From NCBI GenBank assembly GCA_030530525.1, contig JAUMUT010000015.1, positions 1 to 51,333 on the forward strand: a DNA stretch of 51,333 bases, in the 5' to 3' direction. Shown piece by piece: positions 17,666 through 26,589 of the stretch. Below the pieces are notes generated by a model. That model was not told where the DNA came from. It searched no databases and saw only the letters and a list, made by a program, of their open reading frames with translations. The position numbers and the translations under genes were made by a program. Positions within the stretch are counted from its first letter, which is position 1. The number at the start of each line of letters is the position of its first letter. Source of the stretch: Capnocytophaga sp. (GTDB taxonomy: Bacteria; Bacteroidota; Bacteroidia; Flavobacteriales; Flavobacteriaceae).

Positions 17666-19150
17666 CTATCTTGGATTTGGTGTCAGCCCATTAGCAATAG
17701 CATCTACTGGTATTTGCAATTCTCTTCGTGGGTCATCTTTTGGAAGTTCTAAGGTTTCGTCATCTTTAACGTGGGTTACTTTTATTCCCATTCGTTTTAT
17801 ATCAAACCATCTTAGTCCTTCTTGTACAAATTCTACTCTTCGCATTCCTATTACACATTCTACCCATTCTCTTTGTGTTTTGGATAAAGAATAAGCGGGG
17901 CTAAGTTCTGTACCTAAGCCATTGTATTGGTCATCAATATGGCTTTCTACAATATTACCATTAACGGTTGTGCTTGTTTTTGGTCGGAAATAAATATTTA
18001 AATCGGCAACAAATTTTGCTCTTTCTCCTTTCATAGCGTAGGCTTCCATACGGTTAAGAAGTACTTCATCATAAGAGAAAAGAGTAGCCATAACGTAGGC
18101 ATCTCCTATATTACTAGAAACGTTGTCATATTTAAAATATTCATTTACTTTTGGATAATTTCTATAATCTGTACCGCCAAAATATCTATACACCCAACGT
18201 ACTCTATACTTTTTAAGCGGGTGATGATTGCCATCTACCAAACTTTGTGATATTTCGTAAGTTAAACCATATTTATTATATAAAATATTTCTAGCATAAG
18301 CGGAATTTGCCCCCGCAATAAGAATATTAGCAGGTTCGTCAATGCTCGCATATTTATATTGAATTTCGTAATAGGTAAGAGCTAAATCAGCTTTTCTATT
18401 TCGTAATTTACCTACTATATTATCTCCTAAGGCTTCTGTTGAATGTTCAATTACTTTATCCCAATCTCCTTTCATTAAATAAAATCGGCTTGCGAAGGCG
18501 TGTGCTGCTTCTTTGGTAAAATGAAATTTTGGCTTGCTGTACTTGCTATTATCTATCAAAGGCAAACCTTCGGTAAGGTCTTTTTCTATGGCATCATAAA
18601 ATTTATCCAACGGAATACGTTCATATTTTTCAAAAACCTTTTTTTCGGGCTTGGTTACATAAGGTAGCCCCAAATCTGAGCTTGCTGTATCGCTATAAGG
18701 CTTACACCACAAAACTCCCAACATAAAATGTGCATAAGCACGTGCTACCAATGCTTCTCCTTTAAGGTAATTATATTTTTCTTCATTGGCAATTTGTTCA
18801 ATATATTCCAAAGCTTGGTTGGCGTTGGCAATAGCTTCATAAGCTCTTTTCCAATAAAAAGTTGGAGTATCGTGTTTGTCTATTTCGTTGTTCGTTCTCC
18901 ATAAATACATATCGGTATTAAGCTGTGAAGACTCCGAAACATTAGTTTTATCTCCTGCATTATCGCTCATTGTTTCGCAAATATCAATGTAAAGCGCATC
19001 AGGATATGCTCCTACGAGTAATTCTTGTATTTTTTCTGGTGTATCGATTTCTGTACGAGCATCTGGCAATTCATCTAAGAAAGAATTACACGAAGTTAAA
19101 AAAACACTTAACCAAATGGCTGTCAGTCTTTTATATATTGTACTTTTCAT
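17666..19150 (-). CDS. RagB/SusD family nutrient-uptake lipoprotein
   Basis: The 494-aa surface lipoprotein (signal with LTSC lipobox, Cys21, then NSFLDELPD) has the SusD-like architecture, including the N-terminal TPR-like helical region (AIANANQALEYIEQIANEEK, LVARAYAHFMLGVLWC) and the C-terminal MRRVEFVQEGLRWFDIKRMG motif. SusD-type proteins lid the SusC transporter and capture ligand. It begins 11 nt after the susC-like stop codon. The partner metallohydrolase suggests a proteinaceous rather than purely glycan ligand, but this is inference. Confidence 0.92.
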   Translation of the reverse strand: MKSTIYKRLTAIWLSVFLTSCNSFLDELPDARTEIDTPEKIQELLVGAYPDALYIDICETMSDNAGDKTNVSESSQLNTDMYLWRTNNEIDKHDTPTFYWKRAYEAIANANQALEYIEQIANEEKYNYLKGEALVARAYAHFMLGVLWCKPYSDTASSDLGLPYVTKPEKKVFEKYERIPLDKFYDAIEKDLTEGLPLIDNSKYSKPKFHFTKEAAHAFASRFYLMKGDWDKVIEHSTEALGDNIVGKLRNRKADLALTYYEIQYKYASIDEPANILIAGANSAYARNILYNKYGLTYEISQSLVDGNHHPLKKYRVRWVYRYFGGTDYRNYPKVNEYFKYDNVSSNIGDAYVMATLFSYDEVLLNRMEAYAMKGERAKFVADLNIYFRPKTSTTVNGNIVESHIDDQYNGLGTELSPAYSLSKTQREWVECVIGMRRVEFVQEGLRWFDIKRMGIKVTHVKDDETLELPKDDPRRELQIPVDAIANGLTPNPR

Positions 19151-19161
19151 TTCTCAAAAAT

Positions 19162-22100
19162 TTAAATTCCAACATTTATTGTAAGCGTGTATTGAGCAGT
19201 TATAGGATATGCTACCCCTCCTGAACGGAAAAACTCGGGGTCTTGTCCGTTTAATCGTTTGTCTGCATAAATCAAGAACGGATTGCTTGCTTGCAAACGT
19301 AAAGTAAGGTTATTCAATCGTAATTGTTCTAAAACATCTTTGGCAAAAGAATAGGACAAAGCTATATTTTTCATACGAATAAAAGAACCATCTACCACTC
19401 GCTCGGTAGAGTAATTATAAGCGTTATACACTCGTTCTAAAACATCTCTTCCTACTTCTGTTACTGTTCTTTGTGCTGGTATTGCTGGTATATTGGTAGT
19501 ATTTTCTTCTCCTGCATTTACCCATCTATCTTTCATTTCTTTTGGAAATACACTCAAATCATTGTAATAAACAGAATATTGAGCTGGCTTACGTATTTTA
19601 TTACCTGCTTGTGCAGTGATAAGCACACTAAGCTCCCAATTTTTATAACGGAAAGTATTGGACAAACCAGCGGTAATATTCGGTTCTACTGCTCCTTCTT
19701 TTTTCAAGTAAGATAATATTCCGTCTATTTCTTGGAAATTAATAGTAGAATAATCTTGGCTACCATCTTTTAGGTTAAATAAAGGTAATCCTGCACCATT
19801 TAGCCCTGCAAAATCATACGAATAGATAGTATTTCTTTGTCCTCCTACCACATTTCCTCCAAATTCTCTAACTAAGTTAAACACGTTAGGCTGAAAAGAA
19901 AGCGAAGTAATGTTTTGGTCAAAATAAGCAAAATTAATTCCTGTATTCCAAGAGAAATTATCGGTTCTTATATTTCGGGTATCCAAGGCAAGTTCTATCC
20001 CTTTGGTTGTCATAGAGGCGTTATTTGCCAATTTTATCAGCTCCCCTCCTATTCCTGAGGTACGCACATAATCAATTAAATCTTTAGATTTTTTCTGATA
20101 TACATCCGCAGATAGTGCTATTCTGTTATTGAACAAGCCCAATTCTACTCCTATATTGGTTTCATACACTTTTTCCCAAGTTAATTCGCTATTTTGTAAA
20201 GAAGCTATTCGGATAGCATTTTCTCTATCTGACGGGCTAAAACGATTAGAAATTGTATTTTCAAAAATAGGTAAAGCATTACTTGCATTTCCTAAGCCTG
20301 CAATAAGCCCATAACTCACACGAAAAGCAAGGTTAGAAAGCGTTGTATTCCCCATAAGGAAATCCTCGTTAGAAACATTCCAACGCCCACTAATATTCCA
20401 AGTAGGTAACCAACGTGCAGAAGTGCTTCTTCCTAATTGGTTCGTTCCTTCGTAGTTTGCCGTTCCTGCAAGAATATAACGTTCTTTATAGCCGTAAGTT
20501 CCTTGTAGGAAAAAGGCTATTCCTCGTTCTTTGGTGTAAGATTTTCCAAAATATTCGGTATTATCTTGTATATTTTTCTGGATAATACGATAATCGGTAA
20601 AGGCTGTTCCTCCTTTTTTAAACTGATAACCATATCCATTAAAGAACATATTATCTCTATCTGTATGGCGATATTCTTGCCCTAGGAAAATTTTCACATC
20701 GTGGATATCATTAAATAAATTCTTGTATTCCAACGCATTACGGAAATAATAACTTTGTAAATTATTTTCTGTTAGCTTATAAATCCCTCCGTTTGGCAAT
20801 ACTACTTCTGGTATTTTATCGGGGTCTGATGGGTCTTTGAACAAAAATGGATTACTTTTTGCCACCACCGTAGTTTCATTTGCTCTATAAGCCCCAACCA
20901 CGTTAGAATCTTCTGTCATAGAATGTTCATTGGTACTTTTTACGTGTCTGACAGAACCTAAAAAGTTGTATTTCAAGCCTTTTGCCAATTTCACTTCTAA
21001 ATCACCTTGTATTTTATATTCTAAAACATTCAGATCCATATAGTTATTTTGCAATTCATTAAGAATATTCATCGGTGCGTAATTAAAACGATAATATTCA
21101 TAACTGCCATCATCTCCGTAAGGGCGCAAAGTACGAGTAGTATTAAGCGCATAGCTAAATGGGTTAATATCAAAATCTCTATCATATCCGCCAGATACTA
21201 CATTGGCTGAACGGTTGTAAGTTCCTGGCGCTTTTTGCTCACGGATAGAACCTTGTGTTAAAATTCCTATTTTTACCGATTTGGAAAGGTCATAAGACGT
21301 TTTCAAATTGGCTGTTACTCTATGCACTCTGTCGGCAATACTCCACCCTGGATCTACAAAAAAGCCCACCGAACCATAAATACTCGCATTTTCTCCTCCT
21401 CCTGAAATACTCACCGTATGATTTTGTGTAAGAGATTCTCTGAATAATGTTTTGAACCAATCCGTATTGGCATATTCATATTTTTGTAAAAAACTATTAC
21501 GTGCCGAAGTGGTATTTTCTAACAAAAATTTCCCTGTACTTGGGTCGTAAGTATCTATTGCTCTGTACATTATATTATAAGCACCTCCGTAACGAGCTTG
21601 CGTATGAGACGGAAGAGTTAAATATCCTTTCGCTTCCAATTCTCTATAAATGCCCATCGTTTCCTGAGAGTTCATTATATCGTACTGACCATAATTCGGG
21701 ATAGAACGAATAGATTGTTCCATTTGGTAAGAAACTTGCGTTTTTGTATTGCGCTTCCCACTTTTGGTGGTGATAATTACCGCTCCATTCAAGGCACGAG
21801 CGCCATAAAGAGACAATGCCGAAGCGTCTTTCAATATCTCAATAGATTCAATATCATTAGCGTTTATCCCTGAAATAGCGGAACTTACAAGCGTTGCAGA
21901 ATCCCCAGAAGCCAATTGGTCAAACGACAAATTCACCACCTCTTCCTGTACCGCTCCATCCACTACCCAAAGCGGTTTGGTATCTCCAAAAATAGATGAA
22001 CCACCACGAATAGTTATTTTAGGCGAAGTACCAAAAGTACCCGAAATGTTTTGTACATTCACTCCCGCCGAACGTCCTTCTATCATACGTCCCACATCTA

Positions 22101-22494
22101 CCACGCCATCTATTTTTATATTTTCGGCTTTCAAAGTTTGAGAGCTCCCTGTAAAAAGTTTTTTATTAATTTCTTGATACCCCGTAACTACCACTCCTTC
22201 AATCTCTTGTATATCATCTTTCAGGGTTACATTGATAGTACTTCCTGCACCTACTTGTTTCTCCAAAGTCTTCATTCCTAAAAGGGAAAAAATCAACACA
22301 CTTTTTTCATTAGGAACTTTAATGGTATATTTTCCATCAAAATCGGTGGTTGTTCCTGTTTTTGTCCCCTTTACTATTACATTCGCCCCAGGTAGAGGCT
22401 GTCCGTCCGAGTCAGTTACTATCCCAGCAACTGTTTTTTGAGCCCAACTACTCAAATAGCCAAGCACAAAAAAGAGCAATAAAAATTTTCTCAT
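19162..22494 (-). CDS. SusC/RagA family TonB-linked outer-membrane transporter
   Basis: The 1110-aa TonB-dependent outer-membrane importer has a signal peptide (SSWAQ), a carboxypeptidase-regulatory-like repeat at about residues 20-100 (VAGIVTDSDGQPLPGANVIV), a plug domain (about 115-240, with SIEILKDASALSLYGARALN) and a large C-terminal beta barrel ending in an aromatic/hydrophobic strand (YTLTINVGI). It is the first gene of the operon with susD, the metallohydrolase and the DUF4302 gene. A consensus promoter lies at 22554-22584, leaving a leader of about 54 nt. No ECF sigma/anti-sigma or hybrid two-component regulator is next to it. Confidence 0.95.
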   Translation of the reverse strand: MRKFLLLFFVLGYLSSWAQKTVAGIVTDSDGQPLPGANVIVKGTKTGTTTDFDGKYTIKVPNEKSVLIFSLLGMKTLEKQVGAGSTINVTLKDDIQEIEGVVVTGYQEINKKLFTGSSQTLKAENIKIDGVVDVGRMIEGRSAGVNVQNISGTFGTSPKITIRGGSSIFGDTKPLWVVDGAVQEEVVNLSFDQLASGDSATLVSSAISGINANDIESIEILKDASALSLYGARALNGAVIITTKSGKRNTKTQVSYQMEQSIRSIPNYGQYDIMNSQETMGIYRELEAKGYLTLPSHTQARYGGAYNIMYRAIDTYDPSTGKFLLENTTSARNSFLQKYEYANTDWFKTLFRESLTQNHTVSISGGGENASIYGSVGFFVDPGWSIADRVHRVTANLKTSYDLSKSVKIGILTQGSIREQKAPGTYNRSANVVSGGYDRDFDINPFSYALNTTRTLRPYGDDGSYEYYRFNYAPMNILNELQNNYMDLNVLEYKIQGDLEVKLAKGLKYNFLGSVRHVKSTNEHSMTEDSNVVGAYRANETTVVAKSNPFLFKDPSDPDKIPEVVLPNGGIYKLTENNLQSYYFRNALEYKNLFNDIHDVKIFLGQEYRHTDRDNMFFNGYGYQFKKGGTAFTDYRIIQKNIQDNTEYFGKSYTKERGIAFFLQGTYGYKERYILAGTANYEGTNQLGRSTSARWLPTWNISGRWNVSNEDFLMGNTTLSNLAFRVSYGLIAGLGNASNALPIFENTISNRFSPSDRENAIRIASLQNSELTWEKVYETNIGVELGLFNNRIALSADVYQKKSKDLIDYVRTSGIGGELIKLANNASMTTKGIELALDTRNIRTDNFSWNTGINFAYFDQNITSLSFQPNVFNLVREFGGNVVGGQRNTIYSYDFAGLNGAGLPLFNLKDGSQDYSTINFQEIDGILSYLKKEGAVEPNITAGLSNTFRYKNWELSVLITAQAGNKIRKPAQYSVYYNDLSVFPKEMKDRWVNAGEENTTNIPAIPAQRTVTEVGRDVLERVYNAYNYSTERVVDGSFIRMKNIALSYSFAKDVLEQLRLNNLTLRLQASNPFLIYADKRLNGQDPEFFRSGGVAYPITAQYTLTINVGI

Positions 22495-22553
22495 TTCGTT
22501 AGCTAAATTTTAAGTTATACAAATATTAATTTTTAGTGAAAATTTGTGTATTG

Positions 22554-22584
22554 CAAAATTAACAATAAAAAATAATATTTCAAA
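22554..22584 (-). promoter_or_regulatory. susC operon promoter (TTTG-N19-TAATTTTG)
   Basis: Minus strand TTTG at 22584-22581, a 19-nt spacer, then TAATTTTG at 22561-22554: an excellent match to the Bacteroidota -33/-7 consensus. Confidence 0.8.
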
Positions 22585-22931
22585 CAGAAAAAATAGTGCT
22601 TTTTTTGGCTAAATAAAAACTTATAGAATTTTTTAATTTAAAAACTAAAAAATAACAATAATAACACACAAAATAAAGCAAAAATCATAAAATTTTAAAT
22701 AAAACACAAAACTTTAACACTAAAATATTGAGAATTTTTACAAAAAAATTGCTTTTTTAATCAACTATTAGTAAAAAATAAAACTAATTTCTACGTAAAA
22801 TTGATTTTTAAAAATCAAAATATAAGAATACAACAAAAACATCAATACATTATAAAATAAAAAAATATTAAAAAATAATATTAAAAAAAAGCCTTTTTAC
22901 TCTTTTTTTGTTGAATAATAGAAATAAAAAA
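22585..22931. other. A-rich gene-free region between the susC promoter and the lemA terminator
   Basis: About 350 nt of extremely AT-rich sequence with no credible ORF. The plus strand is A-rich. It contains an 18-bp perfect palindrome (TTGATTTTTAAAAATCAA, 22801-22818) and a run of AATATT-type short repeats near 22860-22885. No promoter, RNA gene or operator can be assigned with confidence. Confidence 0.6.
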
Positions 22932-22954
22932 AGAGCGATGAAATTCATCACTCT
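22932..22954 (-). terminator. Terminator of the M23/MerR/LemA operon
   Basis: An 11-nt inverted repeat (AGAGCGATGAA / TTCATCACTCT, one G-U pair on the minus-strand RNA) followed on the minus strand by a T run, 29 nt after the lemA stop codon. Confidence 0.8.
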
Positions 22955-22983
22955 TCATTTCTAATTTTATATTTAACTAAAAA

Positions 22984-23574
22984 TTAATTAAAATTAAATT
23001 CTATTTCAGGAGCATTCTGCGCTTTTTCTTGTGCTTGGAAAAGAGGCATTATCGTATTATTCGTAAAACTTGCAATAAGGCTGTTAGGAAACTTACGAAT
23101 AAATACATTATATATCGTTGCTGTGTTGTTGTACTGGTCTCTGGCTACATTAATACGATTTTCAGTACCTTCTATCTGCGATTGTAGTTGAGTGAAATTG
23201 GCACTTGTTTTCAGGTCTGGGTAGCGCTCTACGGTAACCAAAAGCCGTGAAAGTGCAGAAGAAAGACCCGCTTGCGTTTCTTGAAATTGTGATAACATTT
23301 CAGGAGTAAGTTTAGAAGCGTCAATATTCATCGAAGTAGCTTTGGTACGAGCTTCCATTATTTCTTTTAAGGTAGTCCTTTCAAAATCAGCCGCTCCTTG
23401 TACCACTTTTACCAAATTTCCTATCAAATCCGCTCTACGTTGGTAAGCACTTTGTACATTAGCCCAATCTTTTTCGGTTGCGCCCCTAAGCTCTACCATT
23501 GTGTTATTTTTTGTTATTCCAAAAACGGCTAAAAAAGCTACTGCCGCAAGAATTATCCATACACTTTTTTTCAT
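22984..23574 (-). CDS. lemA: LemA family membrane protein
   Basis: The 196-aa protein has one N-terminal membrane helix (residues 5-22) followed by a helical-bundle LemA domain: TEKDWANVQSAYQRRADLIG and NLVKVVQGAADFERTTLKEI near the start, then RYPDLKTSANFTQLQSQIEG and TENRINVARDQYNNTATIYN. LemA proteins are widespread, with a largely unknown envelope role. It is the last gene of a three-gene operon (M23 peptidase, MerR regulator, lemA), 18 nt after the regulator, and ends at a hairpin terminator. Confidence 0.93.
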   Translation of the reverse strand: MKKSVWIILAAVAFLAVFGITKNNTMVELRGATEKDWANVQSAYQRRADLIGNLVKVVQGAADFERTTLKEIMEARTKATSMNIDASKLTPEMLSQFQETQAGLSSALSRLLVTVERYPDLKTSANFTQLQSQIEGTENRINVARDQYNNTATIYNVFIRKFPNSLIASFTNNTIMPLFQAQEKAQNAPEIEFNFN

Positions 23575-23592
23575 TATTTATTGATTTTAATT

Positions 23593-23922
23593 TTATAATT
23601 CATTTTTTATAGCTAAAAGAGTTCGTTTTATCTTTTCTAATTTTTCTACAATTTCTATATCAGAAAGAATTTTTTTCTTTTTTTCTTTAATTTTTGCATT
23701 TGCTCCTTCCAAAGTAAAGCCTTGCTCTTCTACCAAGTGGTAAATAAGTCGTAAATTTTCTATATCTGTTGGGGTAAATTTCCGTGTGCCTTTACTATTT
23801 TTTTTAGGCGACAAAATATCAAATTCTTTTTCCCAAAACCTTATTTTAGAAGTATTTACGCTGAATGCCTTCGCTACTTCCCCGATGGAATAATATCGTT
23901 TTTCTGGTAGTTGTATTTCCAT
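23593..23922 (-). CDS. MerR-family transcriptional regulator
   Basis: The 109-aa protein has an N-terminal MerR winged-helix domain (YYSIGEVAKAFSVNTSKIRF, WEKEFDILSPKKNSKGTRKF) and a Lys-rich helical tail probably used for dimerisation. No effector-binding domain or metal-binding cysteines follow, so the ligand, if any, is unknown. Its ATG overlaps the stop codon of the upstream M23 peptidase gene in a TAATG arrangement, indicating translational coupling. Control of the peptidase/LemA operon by this protein is a reasonable but untested idea. Confidence 0.88.
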   Translation of the reverse strand: MEIQLPEKRYYSIGEVAKAFSVNTSKIRFWEKEFDILSPKKNSKGTRKFTPTDIENLRLIYHLVEEQGFTLEGANAKIKEKKKKILSDIEIVEKLEKIKRTLLAIKNEL

Positions 23923-24896
23923 TAGTCTAATGATTGATTGCCTTGTGAAGAAAGTTTTAACATTTCTGCATATTCTTCTGGGGTTAAACTTCCGTAATAG
24001 AAATTAATAGGATTCAGGTGTTCGCCGTCTTTTTTTATTTCATAATGCAAATGCGGCCCCGAAGAACGCCCTGTATTTCCTATATAACCAATAATGTCGC
24101 CACGCCTTACTTTTTGTCCTGGGCGAACATTGTATTGACTCAAATGCGCATAAAGACTCTCATAACCAAAGCCGTGATCAATACGAATATGCTCTCCGTA
24201 GCCCGCCGAATTATTATCCGCACGAGTTACCACGCCATCACCTGAGGCATAAACAGGCGTACCTGTTGGGGCGGTAAAATCCATTCCGTAATGAAATTTT
24301 TTAGCCTTCGTAAAAGGGTCGCTTCGCCATCCGTAGCCCGATGCCATTTGCTTCAAATCTTTATTTTGTACAGGTTGTATCGCTGGTATAGAATGCAATA
24401 ATTTTTCTTTTTCTTTGGCGATATTGGCTATCTCGTCCAAAGAATTGGACTGAACGGCAAGTTGTTTTTGTACCGATTCTATGCGTTTTGCCATTTCAAT
24501 CAGTAATTTAGAATTAGGCATTTTCTCCAAATATTCATACTTATTTACCCCGCCTATGCCTCCTTGTCGTTCTTCTGCTGGAATTGGAGAAAGCTCAAAA
24601 TACGTCCTATACAAGTTATTATCTCGCTCTGCCATACTTTGAAGAACACGTTCTATTTCTTCCATTTTCTTATTCCAAATAGCATATTGTGTTTCGTATT
24701 CTTTCAATTCTCTTCGTTGCGCCATTTCTCGTGGCGTATACATTATATTCACATTATACAAAATAACTACAAAAATCAAACTAAAAAACATCGTTCCTGC
24801 AAAGAATAAAATCATTTGTTTTATTCGCCTTTTACGATTATTTATTTTCTTAAAAGAAAGAGTTTCCGAGTCATAATAATATTTGGTTTTTGGCAT
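23922..24896 (-). CDS. Membrane-anchored M23 family metallopeptidase
   Basis: The 324-aa protein has a basic cytoplasmic N-terminus, one membrane helix (about residues 27-48), a helical coiled-coil region (about 55-165) and a C-terminal M23 (LytM) domain. The zinc ligands are all present: His202 and Asp206 in HYGMDFTAP, and His282-Leu-His284 in GPHLHYEIK. It should therefore be active rather than an EnvC-type activator. The likely role is peptidoglycan endopeptidase remodelling in the periplasm. It is the first gene of the operon, with a -7 box at 24936-24943. Confidence 0.92.
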   Translation of the reverse strand: MPKTKYYYDSETLSFKKINNRKRRIKQMILFFAGTMFFSLIFVVILYNVNIMYTPREMAQRRELKEYETQYAIWNKKMEEIERVLQSMAERDNNLYRTYFELSPIPAEERQGGIGGVNKYEYLEKMPNSKLLIEMAKRIESVQKQLAVQSNSLDEIANIAKEKEKLLHSIPAIQPVQNKDLKQMASGYGWRSDPFTKAKKFHYGMDFTAPTGTPVYASGDGVVTRADNNSAGYGEHIRIDHGFGYESLYAHLSQYNVRPGQKVRRGDIIGYIGNTGRSSGPHLHYEIKKDGEHLNPINFYYGSLTPEEYAEMLKLSSQGNQSLD

Positions 24897-24935
24897 AGTA
24901 TTCGTTTTTTATGTGTTACAAAATAAAAACAGATG

Positions 24936-24943
24936 CAAAAATA
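24936..24943 (-). promoter_or_regulatory. Promoter -7 box (TATTTTTG) for the M23 operon
   Basis: TAnnTTTG match on the minus strand, 39 nt upstream of the peptidase ATG. No -33 TTG is at the usual distance. Confidence 0.5.
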
Positions 24944-25111
24944 CAAAAATTCTAATGAAGAAAAAATAAAAATATACATTTTTTACATTATTTTAACCTG
25001 ATTAATTAAAAAATAAGTCATTTTAATTCTCTAAAAAAACAATAAAATATCATAAAAATATATTAAATATTTTGTTTTCTTCTTTTTTTATAATTCTTCA
25101 TTTTTTTTGTG

Positions 25112-25119
25112 TATCTTTG
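25112..25119 (+). promoter_or_regulatory. Promoter -7 box (TATCTTTG) for the PP2C gene
   Basis: TAnnTTTG match 53 nt upstream of the ATG at 25173, predicting a leader of about 45-50 nt. The -33 element is unclear. Confidence 0.6.
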
Positions 25120-25172
25120 CCACAAGAATTTAATTTATAAAGGCACAAATAACCTATAAAATAGTATTTTTT

Positions 25173-26534
25173 ATGGAAAATTTTTTGAAAAAATTACTTC
25201 CTGAATATAAAATCTCGATAGATAAAATTGCTGACAAAACCATAAATAAGCTAAAAGAAAACATTGATATTCAAGAACTTATCCGTTCCATTACCGAACA
25301 AAAACAACAAATCATAAATCAATTTAAAATGTATTACGAACAAGAGGCTTTTCTTGAAAAACATATATCCATAACCAATGCCAACGCCAAAAAACCATAT
25401 CAATACACCTTTGATACAAGTAGTTTTCCTAATATAGAAATTATTGGCATTGCAAATTTGTCCAATATTTCTGGCTTAGAGTATGATTATCAAACTTTTA
25501 CAATAAAAGGAACTCCTACTTTTGCTACTTCAATAGAGTTAGAAATTATTTTTATAATAAAAAATAACCCAAAAGAAGAGTTTATAAAAAAAATTCCTTT
25601 TATAGTAAATGCCGACCCAAAAGACCTTTGGAAAGATATTCCGAGCGACCCCACTACGCCCTATCACAAACCAGATGAAGATACTTTTTTTGGAAATTTT
25701 TTAGATAAAAAAATAGTAATTGCCTCCAAAAGAGGACGCTCGCACGCCCACGAAGGAAGCACAAGAGATGACCACTTTGCGGTAAAAAATCTTTCTTCTG
25801 ATTGGGCAATTATTGCAGTTGCTGATGGGGCTGGCTCGGCAAAATTTGCACGACAAGGCTCTAAACTTGCTTGCGAAAAAATAGTTGATTTTTTTGATAA
25901 TACGGATATTTTAGAAGAACTTTCCGATTTAACTTTAAAATATTTTGAGCAAAAAGAGGAAACTATTGGTAATGATATTAAAAAAATTCTCTACAAAGAA
26001 GTTAAAAATGTGTATAATTATTTGTTAAATTTTTCTGATAATGAAAAAATTGAACTAAAAGATTTAAATACAACTCTCATTTTTGCTTTGGTCAAAAAAA
26101 CAAACGATGGTTACATTATTTTAACTTTTGGTGTAGGCGATTGCCCTATAAACGTGATATTTTCAGAAAATGAAGTACAGTTACTTAACAAGTTAGACAT
26201 TGGAGAATTTGGGGGCGGAACGCGTTTTATCACAATGAATGAAATATATAATAATCCAAATATGAGCCAGCGTTTTGGAATATATAAATATTCTGATTTT
26301 CAAAAACTTACACTTATGACAGATGGTATTTATGATCCAAAATTTGTAGTAGAAAGCAAACTTGAAAATCCTGAATCGTGGAAACAATTTTTAGATGATT
26401 TAAGCGGAAATAATGAAGATTCTATAAAAGTAGATTTTTCTGACGATGAAAACGTAACTCAGCAACTTCTTCAATGGATAAATTTTTGGAGCAAAGGCAA
26501 CCACGATGACCGTACTTTGGCTATCATATATTAA
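25173..26534 (+). CDS. PP2C-type Ser/Thr phosphatase with Ig-like N-terminal module
   Basis: The 453-aa cytosolic protein has a helical N-terminus (1-60). A putative Ig-like (He_PIG-type) module follows at about 75-145 (ISGLEYDYQTFTIKGTPTFA). The PP2C phosphatase domain spans about 180-453: metal-binding RDDHF (Asp199/200), VADGAGSAKFARQGS (Asp218), LMTDGIYDP, and C-terminal NHDDRTLAIIY. The metal-coordinating aspartates appear intact. The domain resembles the PP2C partners of atypical bacterial kinases, and such a kinase is encoded at 10579-12087. It has its own promoter box and a strong terminator, so it is transcribed alone. Confidence 0.85.
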   Translation: MENFLKKLLPEYKISIDKIADKTINKLKENIDIQELIRSITEQKQQIINQFKMYYEQEAFLEKHISITNANAKKPYQYTFDTSSFPNIEIIGIANLSNISGLEYDYQTFTIKGTPTFATSIELEIIFIIKNNPKEEFIKKIPFIVNADPKDLWKDIPSDPTTPYHKPDEDTFFGNFLDKKIVIASKRGRSHAHEGSTRDDHFAVKNLSSDWAIIAVADGAGSAKFARQGSKLACEKIVDFFDNTDILEELSDLTLKYFEQKEETIGNDIKKILYKEVKNVYNYLLNFSDNEKIELKDLNTTLIFALVKKTNDGYIILTFGVGDCPINVIFSENEVQLLNKLDIGEFGGGTRFITMNEIYNNPNMSQRFGIYKYSDFQKLTLMTDGIYDPKFVVESKLENPESWKQFLDDLSGNNEDSIKVDFSDDENVTQQLLQWINFWSKGNHDDRTLAIIY

Positions 26535-26538
26535 CAAA

Positions 26539-26585
26539 AAAATCTCCTTTTATTCTCTATTTTTAAGAAAATAAAAGGAGATTTT
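26539..26585. terminator. Bidirectional terminator between the PP2C gene and recN
   Basis: 16-bp perfect stem (26539-26554 / 26570-26585) with a 15-nt loop in the 55-nt gap between convergent genes. An A/T run on each side fits termination in both directions. Confidence 0.9.
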
Positions 26586-26589
26586 GATA

